DNA of 64,000 nucleotides, taken from Luteimicrobium album. Its GTDB lineage: Bacteria > Actinomycetota > Actinomycetes > Actinomycetales > Cellulomonadaceae. Positions 1 to 9,461 of this stretch are shown here, piece after piece. A model generated the notes under the pieces. The model was given only the letters and a program-made list of their open reading frames with translations. It made no database searches and was not told where the DNA came from. Each line of letters begins with the position of its first letter. Positions within the stretch are counted from its first letter, which is position 1. The stretch lies in the NCBI RefSeq assembly GCF_030161555.1, contig NZ_BSUK01000001.1, positions 496,001-560,000 of the forward strand, read 5' to 3'. The position numbers and the translations under genes were made by a program.

Positions 1-1021
1 CCGGGGTCTCCGTGTCGACCGCGTCCCTCGCGTTCTCCGGCTCCGGGCCCATCGCCGACGCCACCCGGGACCGCGTCCTCGCCGCCGCGACCGAGCTCGG
101 GTACACCGGCCCTTCCCCCTCGGCCGCCAGCTCCGCTCCGGCCGGTCCGGGATCGTCGGTGTCGTCATCGGCGACCACGTCTCCCGCACGTTTCGTGACC
201 CCGTGTCCATCAAGGTCCTCGACGGGCTCGTCTCCGAGCTCGGCACCCACGGCGTGGGCGTCCTCCTGATCCCCGCCGTGCCCTCCGACGGCACCGCCGA
301 CCCGCTCGTCGCCTCCGCGGCGATGGACGTCGGGATCCTGGTCTGGGGCGCACGCCGCGAGGACCCCACGCACGACGCGCTCGTCCGCCGCGGCATCCCC
401 GTCGTGATCGGCGAGGGCACCGCCAAGCCCGCCGCGCCCGTCGTCGGGCTCGAGGACCGCCAGGGCGCCGCCGAGCTCGGCCGGCACCTGCGCGAGCTCG
501 GCCACGAGCGCGTCGCCGTCGTCGCGCTCCCCGTCACCTTCCCCGAGCGCACCGGCCTCGCCGACGCCGCCCGCCTCGCCGACGTCGAGAAGACGCCCAC
601 GCGCAACCGGCTCGACGGGCTCGCCGACGCGGGGATCGTGCCCGTCGCCGTGTGGGAGACCGAGGCGTCGCTCGTCGAGCACGGGCGCACCGCCGGCCGC
701 GCGCTCCTCGACGTGCCCGCGGGCGAGCGCCCGACGGCGGTCGTCGCCCAATCGGACCTCCTCGCCGCGGGCGTCCTGCTGGCCGCGCGCGAGCTCGGCA
801 TCGACGTACCGGGCGAGCTGTCCGTCGCCGGCTTCGACGGCGTCGACCTGCCCTGGCTCGGCGCGGACGTCCAGCTCACGAGCGTGCGGCAGCCCTTCGA
901 GGAGAAGGGCGTCGCGCTCGGCCGCTCGGCGCTCCAGCTCGTCGCGGGCGACGACGTCGAGGACGTCATGCTGCCCGTCGAGCTCGTCGTGGGCACCACC
1001 ACCGGCCCGGCCCCGCGCTGA
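1..1021 (+). CDS. LacI-family transcriptional regulator (5' partial, frameshifted as given)
   Basis: The start lies beyond the left edge. The first readable residues (GVSVSTASLAFSG, then DRVLAAATELGYTG) are the second half of the LacI helix-turn-helix and hinge. After the break the other frame gives LRSGRSGIVGVVIGD and a complete periplasmic-binding-protein-like effector domain, including the typical late segment AGFDGVDLP and VRQPFEEKG. The frame changes in the C run at about 115-119; adding one C joins the two parts as TGPSPLGRQLRSG. The family represses or activates sugar-use genes, but no sugar gene is adjacent here, so the ligand is unknown. The break fits the homopolymer pattern seen across the window, so I expect an intact gene in the organism. 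Confidence 0.85.
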   Translation, partial: RGLRVDRVPRVLRLRAHRRRHPGPRPRRRDRARVHRPFPLGRQLRSGRSGIVGVVIGDHVSRTFRDPVSIKVLDGLVSELGTHGVGVLLIPAVPSDGTADPLVASAAMDVGILVWGARREDPTHDALVRRGIPVVIGEGTAKPAAPVVGLEDRQGAAELGRHLRELGHERVAVVALPVTFPERTGLADAARLADVEKTPTRNRLDGLADAGIVPVAVWETEASLVEHGRTAGRALLDVPAGERPTAVVAQSDLLAAGVLLAARELGIDVPGELSVAGFDGVDLPWLGADVQLTSVRQPFEEKGVALGRSALQLVAGDDVEDVMLPVELVVGTTTGPAPR

Positions 1022-1121
1022 CCCGCCCTCGCGAAGCAGTACGGCCGCCGGCATACCTCGGCATGGGGGCGCGTGCCGTCGACGGCCAGCGCCGGAGGCA
1101 GAAGAACGACGAGGGCTCGGC

Positions 1122-2005
1122 TCAGGTGAGCCGCACGACCGCCTGGGTCTTCGCGAGGACGCGCACGCCGTCGAGCGCGACGGTGAGGTCGATCCGGGCC
1201 GTCCCGGCCTCGGCGTCGAGCGCGCCCACGACGCCGGTCACGGTGAGCGTCGCGGTCCCCGGGTCGGGCACGGGGACAGGACGCGCGAAGCGGGTCTGGT
1301 AGTCGACGACGCGCCCCGGGTCACCGGCCCACTCCTCGACGAGCGCTACCGCGACTCCCATGGAGAGCATGCCGTGCGCGATGACGCCGGGGAGCCCGAC
1401 CTCGGTCGCGAAGCGCTCGTTCCAGTGGATGGGGTTGAAGTCGCCGCTCGCACCGGCGTAACGGACGAGGCGGGCGCGGTCGAGGACGACCTCACGGGTG
1501 CCGATCTCCTGGCCGACCTCGAGGTCGGCGAGCACGGGGGCGCTCACGCGTCCTCCTCGGACGGCGAGCGTCGACACGACCGTCGAAACGGGCTCGCCCG
1601 GGTTCCCTGCGTCGTCGGCGGCGAAGATCTCGCACCGGGTCGACACCATGGTGATGCCCGCACGCTCCCGCAGGGAGTCGACGTGCAGCACCGTCACGAG
1701 CTCGTCACCGGCGACGATGGGCCGGTGGTGGGTGAAGCGCTCGTCCGCGTGGACCACACGCGAGAAGTCGATGCCCGCGGCGTCGTCCTCGATGTACTGG
1801 GCCTCGGCGCGCTGCGCGACGACCACGGCGAACGTGGGGGCGCGACGACGTCCGGATAGCCCGCACCCCGCGCCACGGTGACATCGTGGTGCGCGGGGTG
1901 GGTGGACCCGACGGCCGCGGCGAACTCGCGGAGCTTCTCACGCCCGACCGCGTACGGGGCGGTCGGTGGGTACTGACGGCCTTCGTACTCCGGGTTGACG
2001 GGCAC
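1122..2005 (-). CDS. Fused (3R)-hydroxyacyl-ACP dehydratase HadA/HadB (frameshifted as given)
   Basis: The start ATG at 2005 gives MPVNPEYEGRQYPPTAPYAV, a HadA-type N-terminal hot-dog domain. The second half is a MaoC/HadB hydratase with the catalytic-loop signature DFNPIHW and the helix motif GVIAHGMLSMG. It would dehydrate 3-hydroxyacyl-ACP in fatty-acid elongation. The reading frame changes in the G run 1836-1840; one extra base gives VVAPPTFAVVVAQ and a total of 294 codons. An AGGAGG sequence followed by GTG at 1547 lies exactly at the domain boundary, so HadB could also start there as a separate protein. Its place next to rpmG is the usual actinobacterial context. The family call is firm; fusion versus two coupled genes is less certain. 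Confidence 0.85.
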
Positions 2006-2070
2006 GAGCGCTCCTTGCAGGTCGCCGGCGGGTCAGCGCCGGGTGGGTGCTACGAGATCGCGACGGAGAG

Positions 2071-2241
2071 TCAGCGGGTCTCGCGGTGCGAGGTGTGCTT
2101 GCCGCAGCGCGGGCAGAACTTCGCCAGCTCGAGCCGGTCAGGGTCGTTGCGGCGGTTCTTCTTGGTGATGTAGTTCCGCTCCTTGCAGTCCACGCAGGCG
2201 AGCGTGATCTTCGGGCGAACGTCTTGGCTCTTGCTGGCCAT
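2071..2241 (-). CDS. rpmG: 50S ribosomal protein L33
   Basis: This 56-residue protein starts [20 protein letters not shown] and ends [14 protein letters not shown]. The two CxxC pairs mark the zinc-binding form of L33, which sits near the E site of the large subunit. The ATG at 2241 was chosen because the usual L33 length and N-terminus begin there and GAGAGGTGG lies upstream. It stands just downstream of tRNA-Thr and tRNA-Met on the same strand and upstream of the HadAB gene. Confidence 0.95.
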   Translation of the reverse strand: MASKSQDVRPKITLACVDCKERNYITKKNRRNDPDRLELAKFCPRCGKHTSHRETR

Positions 2242-2395
2242 GGCTGGTGCCACCTCTCGCGCCCCCGGAAGGCGCTTGTGCTGTGCAGGGCACGACGCCG
2301 GCCGTCGTACCACCAGGTCTGCGGCGCGGACCCGAGGGTCCGTCCACCAGAAGGAACCGCGCGCGCGACGTCGCCGCGAGCACACCGTTCCGTGG

Positions 2396-2469
2396 TAGCG
2401 GAGGCGGGGATCGAACCCGCGACCTCACGATTATGAGTCGTGCGCTCTAACCATCTGAGCTACCCCGCC
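2396..2469 (-). tRNA. tRNA-Met (anticodon CAT)
   Basis: The minus strand folds as a cloverleaf: acceptor GGCGGGG, D arm with AGCTCAGATGGTTAGAGC, anticodon loop CTCATAA, and T arm GCGGG-TTCGATC-CCCGC. CCA is encoded at the 3' end (2393-2395). Sequence and G1 start fit elongator Met rather than the initiator, which normally has C1 and three G-C pairs in the anticodon stem. Confidence 0.95.
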
Positions 2470-2532
2470 GCGTGGGCACCGCAGCGCCCGGAGGACCTCA
2501 TGGTCCCACGGCCGCATGCACGGCACCAACAG

Positions 2533-2604
2533 AGCCCCCGATGGGAATCGGACCCATGACCTCAGTCTTACCAAGACTGCGCTCTACCACTGAGCTACGG
2601 GGGC
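2533..2604 (-). tRNA. tRNA-Thr (anticodon GGT)
   Basis: The cloverleaf on the minus strand has acceptor GCCCCCG paired with CGGGGGC, D arm AGCTCAGTGGTAGAGC, anticodon loop CTTGGTAAG and T loop GTCCGATTC. Discriminator is T and CCA is not encoded. It lies directly upstream of tRNA-Met on the same strand, probably one transcript leading to rpmG. Confidence 0.95.
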
Positions 2605-2686
2605 AGCGCGGAAAACTCTACAAGACGCAGGGCCCCGTCGTGAAATCCGCGGGCGCCCGCGGGCACGGTGGTGCGAGCCTCGAGGG

Positions 2687-3429
2687 ATGACGAGCCCGAC
2701 GGACCCACCCAACCACTTCGACGAGGACGTCGCGGCGACCTACGACGCCGACGTCGCCGCGATGTCCGCACCCGAGGTGCTCGGGCCGACCGTCGACCTG
2801 CTGGCGGAGCTCGCGGGCGACGGAGCGGCGCTCGAGCTCGCGGTCGGGACCGGCCGCGTCGCGCTGCCTCTGGCCGCCCGGGGCGTGCCCGTGCACGGCA
2901 TCGAGCTGTCGGCGGCCATGGTCGCCCGGCTGCGCGCCAACGACCCGGGGAGGACGGTCCAGGTGACCGTCGGCGACATGACCTCCACGCGCGTGCCGGG
3001 CACGTTCCGGGTCGCGTACCTGGTCTTCAACACCGTGGCGAACGTCACGACGCAGGAGGGACAGGTCGCCTGCTTCCGGAACGCCGCGGCGCACCTGGAG
3101 CCGGGCGGGTGCTTCGTCGTCGAGAACGGGGTGCCGCAGCTCCAGCGCCTCCCCTCGGCGAGCGGTACGTCCCGTTCGAGGTCACGCCCGAGCACCTGGG
3201 CTTCGACGAGTACGACGTGGTGACGCAGCAGATGTGGTCGCACCACTACCGGCCGCGCGAGGGACGCAACATGAGCGTCCCGTTCCGCTACGCGTGGCCG
3301 GCCGAGCTCGACCTCATGGCGCAGCTCGCGGGACTGCGCCTGCGCGACCGCTGGGCCGGCTTCGACCGCGCGCCGTTCACCGCGACGAGCCCGTCGCACG
3401 TCTCGGTCTGGGAGAAACCGGAGCGCTGA
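2687..3429 (+). CDS. Class I SAM-dependent methyltransferase (frameshifted as given)
   Basis: The ATG at 2687 opens MTSPTDPPNHFDEDVAATYD. Motif I appears as LELAVGTGRVALPLA, followed by VHGIELSAAMVARL and a motif-IV-like YLVFNTVANVT. The C-terminal part (RYVPFEVTPEHLGFDEYD through SVWEKPER) is in another frame. The change lies in the C run 3151-3154, and one extra C restores a 247-residue protein. The substrate cannot be told from sequence. It is convergent with tRNA-Tyr, with a hairpin between them. Confidence 0.8.
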
Positions 3430-3444
3430 CCGCACCGGGTACGA

Positions 3445-3478
3445 CGAAGGCCCCGGACCATGAGGTCCAGGGCCTTCG
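3445..3478. terminator. Hairpin between methyltransferase and tRNA-Tyr
   Basis: Arms CGAAGGCCCCGGACC and GGTCCAGGGCCTTCG pair over 14 of 15 positions around an ATGA loop. It lies 16 bases after the methyltransferase stop and 9 bases past the tRNA-Tyr 3' end, so it can serve both convergent genes. There is no T run, as is common in GC-rich actinobacteria. Confidence 0.6.
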
Positions 3479-3486
3479 ACCGAGCG

Positions 3487-3568
3487 TGGCAGGTGAGGGA
3501 TTCGAACCCCCGAAGCATGACGCGGCTGATTTACAGTCAGCTCCCTTTGGCCGCTCGGGCAACCTGCC
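3487..3568 (-). tRNA. tRNA-Tyr (anticodon GTA)
   Basis: The minus strand has acceptor GGCAGGT/ACCTGCC, anticodon loop CTGTAAA, a long variable arm typical of class II tRNA, and T arm GGGGGTTCGAATCCC (first G unpaired). CCA is not encoded. It is transcribed toward the convergent hairpin at 3445-3478. Confidence 0.95.
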
Positions 3569-3634
3569 GTGGCGAGCCAACGATACCCAACGCGGGCGCT
3601 GCTGAGAAATCCGATCCCGCCGTAGGCTCACGAG

Positions 3635-4648
3635 GTGACGTCCGCCCCTCCCCCGCAGCCGGACGACGCGGACGAGCACGCGCGTCGCGAGCACCGCCGC
3701 GGGCTCGCGGCCGGCTTCGCGGCGTACCTCCTGTGGGGCGCGATGCCGCTCTACTTCCCGCTCCTGAAGCCCGCCGCGCCGCTCGAGATCATCGCGCACC
3801 GCGTCGTGTGGTCGCTCGTGTTCTGCGTGCTGCTCCTCGTCGTGACCCGAACGCTCCCCCAGCTCCGAGCGGTCCTGCGGGACCGGCGTCTGCTCCTGAC
3901 GCTCAGCCTCGGCGCAGTGCTCGTCGCCGTGAACTGGAGCATCTACGTCTGGGCGGTCCTCGAGGACAAGGTCCTCGACGCGGCGCTCGGCTACTTCATC
4001 AACCCGGTCGTGACCGTGCTGCTCGCGGTGCTCGTGCTCCGCGAGCGGCTCCGGCCGCTCCAGTGGGTCGCGATCGCGCTCGGGCTCGTGGCCGTCGTCG
4101 TGCTCACCGTCGGCGTCGGGCACGTGCCGTGGATCTCGCTCGCGCTCGCCTTCTCGTTCGGCCTGTACAGCCTCGTGAAGAACCGGGTGGGCGGGCGGGT
4201 CGCCGCCGCGCCGGGTCTCGCCGCCGAGACCCTGGTGCTCACCCCGCTCGCGATCGGGTACCTCGTCTACCTGCAGGCCCAGGGCGAGAACACCATGACG
4301 ACGCACGGCACGGGGCACCTGCTCGCCCTCGCCTCCGCAGGGGTCGTGACGGCCGTCCCGCTCCTGCTCTTCGCGGCGTCCGCACGACGCGTCCCCCTGC
4401 GCGTCGTCGGGCTCCTCCAATACCTGACGCCCGTGCTGCAGTTCCTCGTCGGGCTCCTCGTGTTCCACGAGACCATGCCCGTCGCCCGCTGGGTCGGGTT
4501 CGTCCTCGTGTGGGCGGCGCTCGTCGTCCTCACGACGGACGGGCTGCGCGCGGCGCACGCCCTCCGCCTCGCCGACCCGCGCCGTCGGGCGGCCCCGTCA
4601 GCCCGGGCCGACGACGCCGCAGCCGATACGGTGGAACCCATCACCTGA
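3635..4648 (+). CDS. rarD: RarD-type EamA-family transporter
   Basis: This 337-residue protein has about ten hydrophobic segments. It begins after a polar N-terminus with [19 protein letters not shown], which is the RarD signature start. [32 protein letters not shown] and [15 protein letters not shown] are also typical of RarD. It is a small-molecule exporter of the drug/metabolite transporter superfamily in the inner membrane; substrate unknown. Start is GTG at 3635. YajQ follows 46 bases downstream with its own GAGGAG site. Confidence 0.9.
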   Translation: MTSAPPPQPDDADEHARREHRRGLAAGFAAYLLWGAMPLYFPLLKPAAPLEIIAHRVVWSLVFCVLLLVVTRTLPQLRAVLRDRRLLLTLSLGAVLVAVNWSIYVWAVLEDKVLDAALGYFINPVVTVLLAVLVLRERLRPLQWVAIALGLVAVVVLTVGVGHVPWISLALAFSFGLYSLVKNRVGGRVAAAPGLAAETLVLTPLAIGYLVYLQAQGENTMTTHGTGHLLALASAGVVTAVPLLLFAASARRVPLRVVGLLQYLTPVLQFLVGLLVFHETMPVARWVGFVLVWAALVVLTTDGLRAAHALRLADPRRRAAPSARADDAAADTVEPIT

Positions 4649-4694
4649 CCCGTCCCGCGCCCGCCGGCGCGCGGACCCTGCCCGAGGAGCAACC

Positions 4695-5189
4695 GTGGCC
4701 GATTCGTCGTTCGACGTCGTGAGCAAGGTCGACCGCCAGGAGGTCGACAACGCCCTCAACCAGGCCGGCAAGGAGATCTCGCAGCGCTACGACTTCCGCA
4801 ACGTCGGCGCCTCGATCTCCTGGAGCGGCGAGAAGATCGTCATGGTCGCGAACTCCGCCGAGCGGGTTCTCGCGATCCTCGACGTGTTCGAGACCAAGCT
4901 CATCAAGCGCGGGATCTCCCTCAAGTCGCTCGACGCGGGCGACAAGGAGCCCAAGCCGTCGGGCAAGGAGTACCGCCTCGAGGCCTCCATCAAGGAGGGC
5001 ATCGCCAGCGACCAGGCGAAGAAGATCACCAAGATCATCCGCGACGAGGGCCCCAAGGCCGTCAAGACGCAGATCACCGGCGACGAGGTCCGCGTGACCA
5101 GCAAGTCGCGCGACGACCTGCAGGCCGTCATCGCTCTGCTCAAGGGCGCCGACCTCGACGTGGCGCTGCAGTTCGTCAACTACCGCTGA
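4695..5189 (+). CDS. YajQ-family nucleotide-binding protein
   Basis: The 164-residue protein ([20 protein letters not shown], later [27 protein letters not shown] and ending VALQFVNYR) matches YajQ/UPF0234 over its full length. Family members bind nucleotides, and one has been reported to bind cyclic di-GMP; the role in actinobacteria is unclear. GTG start at 4695 is preceded by GAGGAG at seven bases. The next gene begins one base after its stop, suggesting co-transcription. Confidence 0.95.
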   Translation: MADSSFDVVSKVDRQEVDNALNQAGKEISQRYDFRNVGASISWSGEKIVMVANSAERVLAILDVFETKLIKRGISLKSLDAGDKEPKPSGKEYRLEASIKEGIASDQAKKITKIIRDEGPKAVKTQITGDEVRVTSKSRDDLQAVIALLKGADLDVALQFVNYR

Positions 5190-5190
5190 C

Positions 5191-6146
5191 GTGCGGCTCC
5201 TCGTCCTCGGGGGCGGGGCGTTCGTCGGGGGCGCGGTCGTCCGCGCCGCGCTGGAGCGGGGCGACGACGTCACGACGTTCACGCGCGGCGTGCGCCCGGT
5301 CGCCCCGGGCGTGCGGCACGTGCGGGGCGACCGCACCGCGCCCGACGACGTCGCGCGGCTGGTCGCGACGGCACCCGGCGGCGGGTGGGACGCCGTCGTG
5401 GACACCTGGGCCGGGGCGGCGGGCGCCGTCCGGCTCGCCGCGACCGCGCTGGCTGACGTCGTCGGACGCTACGGCTACGTCTCCAGCCGCGCGGTCTACG
5501 CTCCCCGCTCCGCGCCGGCATGGACGAGACGCACGCGACGCGCGCCCCGGCAGCCGACGCGACGACCGTCCGGGACGCGGAGTACGGAGCGGTCAAGCGT
5601 GGGGGCGAGGTCGCTGCGACCGACGCGTTCGGCGAACGGGCGCTGCTCGCGCGGTGCGCACTGATCGTCGGTCCCGGGGAGGAGCCGGAACGGCTTCCCG
5701 TCTGGCTGCGTCGCGCGGCCCGCGGCGGCACGCTCGTGGCACCCGGCGACCCTGACCAGCCGTGGCGCCTGGTCGACGCCCGCGATCTCGCGGCGTGGCT
5801 GCTCACGGCGCTGGAGCCCGGCTCCGTCGTGAGCGGGCCGGTGAACGTCGCCGCACCCGAGGATCACGCCACGACCCGCGGCGTGCTCGACGCCGTCGTC
5901 GACGCCACCGCGGCCGACGCCGTCCGCACCAGCGGGGCACCGGCACGCCTCGACTGGCGTTCGTGGGCGGAGCTCGAGGAGTCCGGCGTGGACCGCTGGG
6001 CAGAGCTCCCGGGGTGGGTCCCGCGGACCTCTGCGACCGAGGGGCTGATCAGCACCGACATCGGACGCGCGGTCGCGAGCGGGCTGCGCTGCCGACCCGT
6101 CGAGGAGACGGTCCGCGACACGTGGGCCCACGCGTCGGCCTCCTGA
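5191..6146 (+). CDS. NAD-dependent epimerase/dehydratase-like protein (frameshifted as given)
   Basis: The N-terminus MRLLVLGGGAFVGGAVVRAA is a short-chain-dehydrogenase nucleotide-binding fold with a GGxxFVG variant glycine motif, and YGYVSSRAVYA holds the expected active-site region. The rest (DETHATRAPAADATTVRDAE, GPVNVAAPEDHATTR, DTWAHASAS) is in another frame. One base missing in the C run 5503-5506 explains the break; restored, it is 318 residues and reads VYAPPLRAGMDETH. The substrate is unknown. It is coupled to yajQ. Confidence 0.8.
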
Positions 6147-6225
6147 GGCGGGCGTCACGACCCACGCCGTTCTTCACCCGGTCCCGGGTCCGTCGGCCGC
6201 ACGAGCGCGCCTTACGCTTGCCGCC

Positions 6226-6822
6226 GTGCCGAGCCCGACGCCCCTGCCCGAGACCGCCGCGGACGCGTGGGCACGCCAGCTTCCGTGGTGGGTCTCGAGG
6301 ATCCTCGCGCCGTGCGTGGTGGTCGTGGCCATCGTCTGGAGCACCCTCGTCGACGACAGCGACGCCCTGACCGCCGCGGAGGCGAGCTCGATCGCCTCCC
6401 TCTCGCAGGCGGTCGTGCTCAGCGCCCTCGTCGCGGCCGTCCTGCTGCTCGTGCTCCTGCCCCCGGCGGGCGAGCGACTCGGGCTGGTCGCCGCAGCCGT
6501 GATCGCGGGGTTCGACGATGGCGCGCCGCGGCTCGCCTGGTGCGTGGTGACCGCCCTGCTCGCGGTGCTGGTCGTCCTGCGCGTGCACCAGCGCGCGCTC
6601 CAGCGGACCGCCGGGCGCGCCGCGCCCGTCGGGACCGTCGCCTGGCGGCGGCCTGAGGTCGACGGAGAGGCGCGCTCCGTCCTGCTGGCCTTCGATCAGC
6701 GCTGGGTCGGCCTCGCGGGGGCTGCGCTCGTCGTCGCGGCGATCGGGGGCGGCCTGTACGTCCACGACGTCGTCGCGGTGCAGTCCTTCCGGGGTCCGCC
6801 GCGGTATCACCAGCTGTCGTGA
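6226..6822 (+). CDS. Membrane protein, N-terminal part of a DUF3592-like protein
   Basis: This 198-residue product has hydrophobic segments near residues 25-43, 64-83, 97-112 and 160-178. I do not recognise a function. The last residues (SFRGPPRYHQLS) look like frameshifted sequence, and the overlapping downstream frame resumes with VVTSADDDAAHVTIGGRTYA, the start of a DUF3592-type extracytoplasmic domain right after the last membrane segment. A missing base in the G run 6791-6794 would make this and the next entry one gene of 645 codons. They are listed separately because each frame is open as given. Confidence 0.6.
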   Translation: MPSPTPLPETAADAWARQLPWWVSRILAPCVVVVAIVWSTLVDDSDALTAAEASSIASLSQAVVLSALVAAVLLLVLLPPAGERLGLVAAAVIAGFDDGAPRLAWCVVTALLAVLVVLRVHQRALQRTAGRAAPVGTVAWRRPEVDGEARSVLLAFDQRWVGLAGAALVVAAIGGGLYVHDVVAVQSFRGPPRYHQLS

Positions 6823-8162
6823 CGAGTGCCGACGACGACGCAGCGCACGTGACGATCGGCGGCCGCACGTACGCCGTGCCGTGGTCGACGCGTCAACCGA
6901 AGGCCGGGGAGACCGTCCAGGTGCGGTACGACCCCGACGGCTCGCGGGCCGAGCTGACGGACGACGTCTTCGACCCGACCCTCGCGCTCCTGCCGTTCGT
7001 CGGAGGCGGGCTCCTCGGCGCCGCCGCGCTCGCGCACGAGCGACGGCGGCGCGCCGCGATCCGCGCTCTTCTCGACGACGGCGGACCGGCGTGGCTCGTC
7101 CGGGTGTCCCGCGGCCGGCACGATGCCGCGATCAGCGTGGCACCGTGCGGCGACCCGACGCGACCGTTCGCCCGCCTCGGACCCCTCGTGCCGGGCTCGC
7201 TCGGTGAGACCGTGCTGCCTGCGGACGAGGTGACGTCCGACCTGCCGCCCGCCGCGTCGCTCACGGACGCCGAGCTCCTCGAGGTGGCGCGCCACGGGCA
7301 GCCGCCGGAGGACGTCGACGCCGCACCGTCGTTCGCGCCGCCGCCCTGGGACAGCGCGGCCGTGACGATCGTCGGCCTCGGCGACGACACGAGACCCGTG
7401 GCCCTGAGCGACGGAACCGGCTGGTGGGTGTCGCTGCGAGGAGCCCGCACCGTCACGACCCGCGGAAGCGCTCCGATCGAGACGACGCGTCGCAGCCGCC
7501 CTTCGACGCCTGCGCCACCCCTCGTGGCTTCCGACGCCGACCCGGCACCGGAGTCCGGTCGTCGGAGCGCCGACGGCCTGAGGCGTCGAGACGCCGACGC
7601 CGCACCCGTTCGTGCGACGTCGTCCCTACGGAGCCTCGCCCGACGGACGGGACCCTGGCTCTCGTGGCCGGCCGCGTGGCTCGCGGCAGTCCCGCTCGGC
7701 ATGCTCTTCGCTGCCGGAGACGTGGGGTGGTGGCATCTGATCGTGCCCGTCGGCCTGCTGTGGCGCGCCGGACGTTCGTGGGCACTGGCCTGGGTTCGGC
7801 CGCTCTCCGTGAAGCCCGCCGGGCTCGTGGCGAGCGGCCCTTGGTCGAGCGAGCTCGTCCCGTGGCGCGAGATCACCGCGGTGGTGGCCGACGAGCACGC
7901 CCTCGTGGTCCGTCTGGACGACGCTCTCGAGGGCGCGGGCGATGCGCTCCTGTTCGCCGCCGACGACGAGGGCGCAGCGCTGCTCGCCGGTGCACGCTCC
8001 ACCGAGGAGGCGCGCGACCGGATCGACGAAGCCCGGCGCGCAGCGCTCCCCGACGCGCACGCTCCACGCGTACGCCGTCGGCCTTCACTCGTGCTGCTGG
8101 CCGGTGTCTGGTGGGCCGCTGCGGCGACGCTCGCCGTCGCGGGCGTCGGTGGCTGGTTCTGA
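6819..8162 (+). CDS. DUF3592-like membrane protein, C-terminal part
   Basis: The GTG at 6819 overlaps the previous stop by four bases. The early region (HVTIGGRTYAVP, GETVQVRYDPDGSRAEL) resembles DUF3592 domains, which normally sit between membrane helices. Later there are further hydrophobic segments (LALLPFVGGGLLGAAALA; AWLAAVPLGMLFAAG; VLLAGVWWAAAATLAVAGV) and a PH-like stretch (GLVASGPWSSELVPWREI). No function is known. Because the domain would otherwise begin without its helix, I think this is the second half of a gene split by a one-base gap near 6791. Confidence 0.6.
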   Translation: MTSADDDAAHVTIGGRTYAVPWSTRQPKAGETVQVRYDPDGSRAELTDDVFDPTLALLPFVGGGLLGAAALAHERRRRAAIRALLDDGGPAWLVRVSRGRHDAAISVAPCGDPTRPFARLGPLVPGSLGETVLPADEVTSDLPPAASLTDAELLEVARHGQPPEDVDAAPSFAPPPWDSAAVTIVGLGDDTRPVALSDGTGWWVSLRGARTVTTRGSAPIETTRRSRPSTPAPPLVASDADPAPESGRRSADGLRRRDADAAPVRATSSLRSLARRTGPWLSWPAAWLAAVPLGMLFAAGDVGWWHLIVPVGLLWRAGRSWALAWVRPLSVKPAGLVASGPWSSELVPWREITAVVADEHALVVRLDDALEGAGDALLFAADDEGAALLAGARSTEEARDRIDEARRAALPDAHAPRVRRRPSLVLLAGVWWAAAATLAVAGVGGWF

Positions 8163-8192
8163 TGCGGCCCTGTTCGTCCGCCGACGTCCGCC

Positions 8193-8825
8193 CTACCGGA
8201 AGGCCCCGACCCGTCCCGACGAGCGGCGGCGGGCGTAGGCGACCGTGAGCGCGCCGAGGAGCGGGCCCCACGCGAGGAGCGGCACGTAGGCGGCCAGCGC
8301 GACCGCGCCCTGCCAGTCGTGCGGGTCGAGCGGGAAGTCGGCGCCGAGGGCCCGGCCCCGGATGTCGCGGCCCAGAGCGAGCGACACCCCTGTCCAGGTC
8401 CAGAGCGCGGTCAGCACGACCGCGCCGAGGGTCGCGGGGATCAGGGCGGCGAGCGTCGGGACGCGGCGGCCGCCGAGAACGGGGACCCGGCGCGGTACGA
8501 CCTCGCCCCAGCGCGCGACGAGCCCGACCGCGGTGAACGCGAGGAGCTCCGACGCGATCGAGAGCAGGACCACGTACAGCCCGAGCGGCATCCAGGCGGG
8601 GAGGGTGCCCCGCGCGTCCGGACCCGTCATCGAGGTGTCGGTGATCGGCAGGTGGAGCGTGACTGTCGCGATCCGCCAGAGGCTCGACGGCAGCACGGTG
8701 AGCGGGACGACGAGCGCCGCCACGCGCGCCCAGCGCGGGACGCCGGGGACCGGCGCGTGCAGACCGTGCCAGAGGCGACGCCACGGCAGGGCCGGAGGAC
8801 GGACGAGGGGGAGAGAAGAGGCCAT
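8193..8825 (-). CDS. Four-helix membrane protein, function unknown
   Basis: From the ATG at 8825 (MASSLPLVRPPALPWRRLWH) the 210-residue protein has hydrophobic segments at about 33-55, 85-110, 126-146 and 175-200. Longer starts exist up to 8915, but the ATG has a GAGG sequence just upstream and the longer extension is arginine-rich and unlike a membrane protein start. No known domain is visible. It converges with the DUF3592-like gene (30-base gap). Confidence 0.65.
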   Translation of the reverse strand: MASSLPLVRPPALPWRRLWHGLHAPVPGVPRWARVAALVVPLTVLPSSLWRIATVTLHLPITDTSMTGPDARGTLPAWMPLGLYVVLLSIASELLAFTAVGLVARWGEVVPRRVPVLGGRRVPTLAALIPATLGAVVLTALWTWTGVSLALGRDIRGRALGADFPLDPHDWQGAVALAAYVPLLAWGPLLGALTVAYARRRSSGRVGAFR

Positions 8826-8908
8826 GCCTCGACGTTCGTCGCCCGGGACGCGCCGCACCTCACCCGCGAACGTGAACCGCGTCCCCCACGGGGGTGAGTC
8901 GAGCCCCG

Positions 8909-8991
8909 CGAGCACGCGATGGCCGCCCGCCGAGCACGCGACGTCCGCCCGTCCGCGGTACAGGACGGACGCAGACCCCGTGCTCGGCGGG
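8909..8991. repeat. Direct and inverted repeat cluster, probable terminator
   Basis: CGAGCACGCGA occurs at 8909-8919 and again at 8931-8941, and CGTGCTCG (its inverse) at 8979-8986. CCCGCCGAGCACG (8926-8938) pairs perfectly with CGTGCTCGGCGGG (8979-8991). A smaller stem (CGTCC with GGACG) lies inside. It follows the stop of ohr on the minus strand, so termination is the simplest role. Confidence 0.5.
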
Positions 8992-8999
8992 TGGGTGGG

Positions 9000-9422
9000 T
9001 CAGCCGACGGTGACGTCGAGCTCCACGTCCACGTTGCCCCGGGTCGCGTTGGAGTAGGGGCAGACCTGGTGCGCCGCGGCCGCGAGCGCCCCGGCGTCGT
9101 CGGCCGTCAGGCCGGGGAGCTCGACGCGCAGCACGACGGCGAGCCCGTACCCGCCCTGCCCGTTCGGGCCGATCGAGACCTCGGCGGTCACGGAGTCGTC
9201 CGCGAGGGTGAGGCCCTTCGACCGGGCGACGCCGCGCAGCGCCGAGTGGAAGCAGGCGGCGTACCCGGCGGCGAACAGGGCCTCGGGGTTGAGGCCTCCG
9301 CCCGGGCCGCCCATCTCCTTCGGGACGGCGAGGTCGACGTCGAGCGTCGCGTCGGAGGTGCGGACGTGGCCGTTGCGGCCGTCGCCGGTGGACAGGGCGG
9401 ATGCCGTGTAGAGGATCTCCAT
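9000..9422 (-). CDS. ohr: Organic hydroperoxide resistance protein Ohr
   Basis: The 140-residue protein starts MEILYTASALSTGDGRNGHV and carries the two redox cysteines of Ohr: C57 in AACFHSAL and C121 in VCPYSNATRGN. Ohr reduces organic hydroperoxides through this cysteine pair and is recycled by lipoylated proteins. Length matches the family. No OhrR/MarR regulator is adjacent, so it is presumably controlled from elsewhere. Confidence 0.93.
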   Translation of the reverse strand: MEILYTASALSTGDGRNGHVRTSDATLDVDLAVPKEMGGPGGGLNPEALFAAGYAACFHSALRGVARSKGLTLADDSVTAEVSIGPNGQGGYGLAVVLRVELPGLTADDAGALAAAAHQVCPYSNATRGNVDVELDVTVG

Positions 9423-9461
9423 GCCTGTACGAACAGATCCGCGGTGCCAGGGCTTCCCGGC

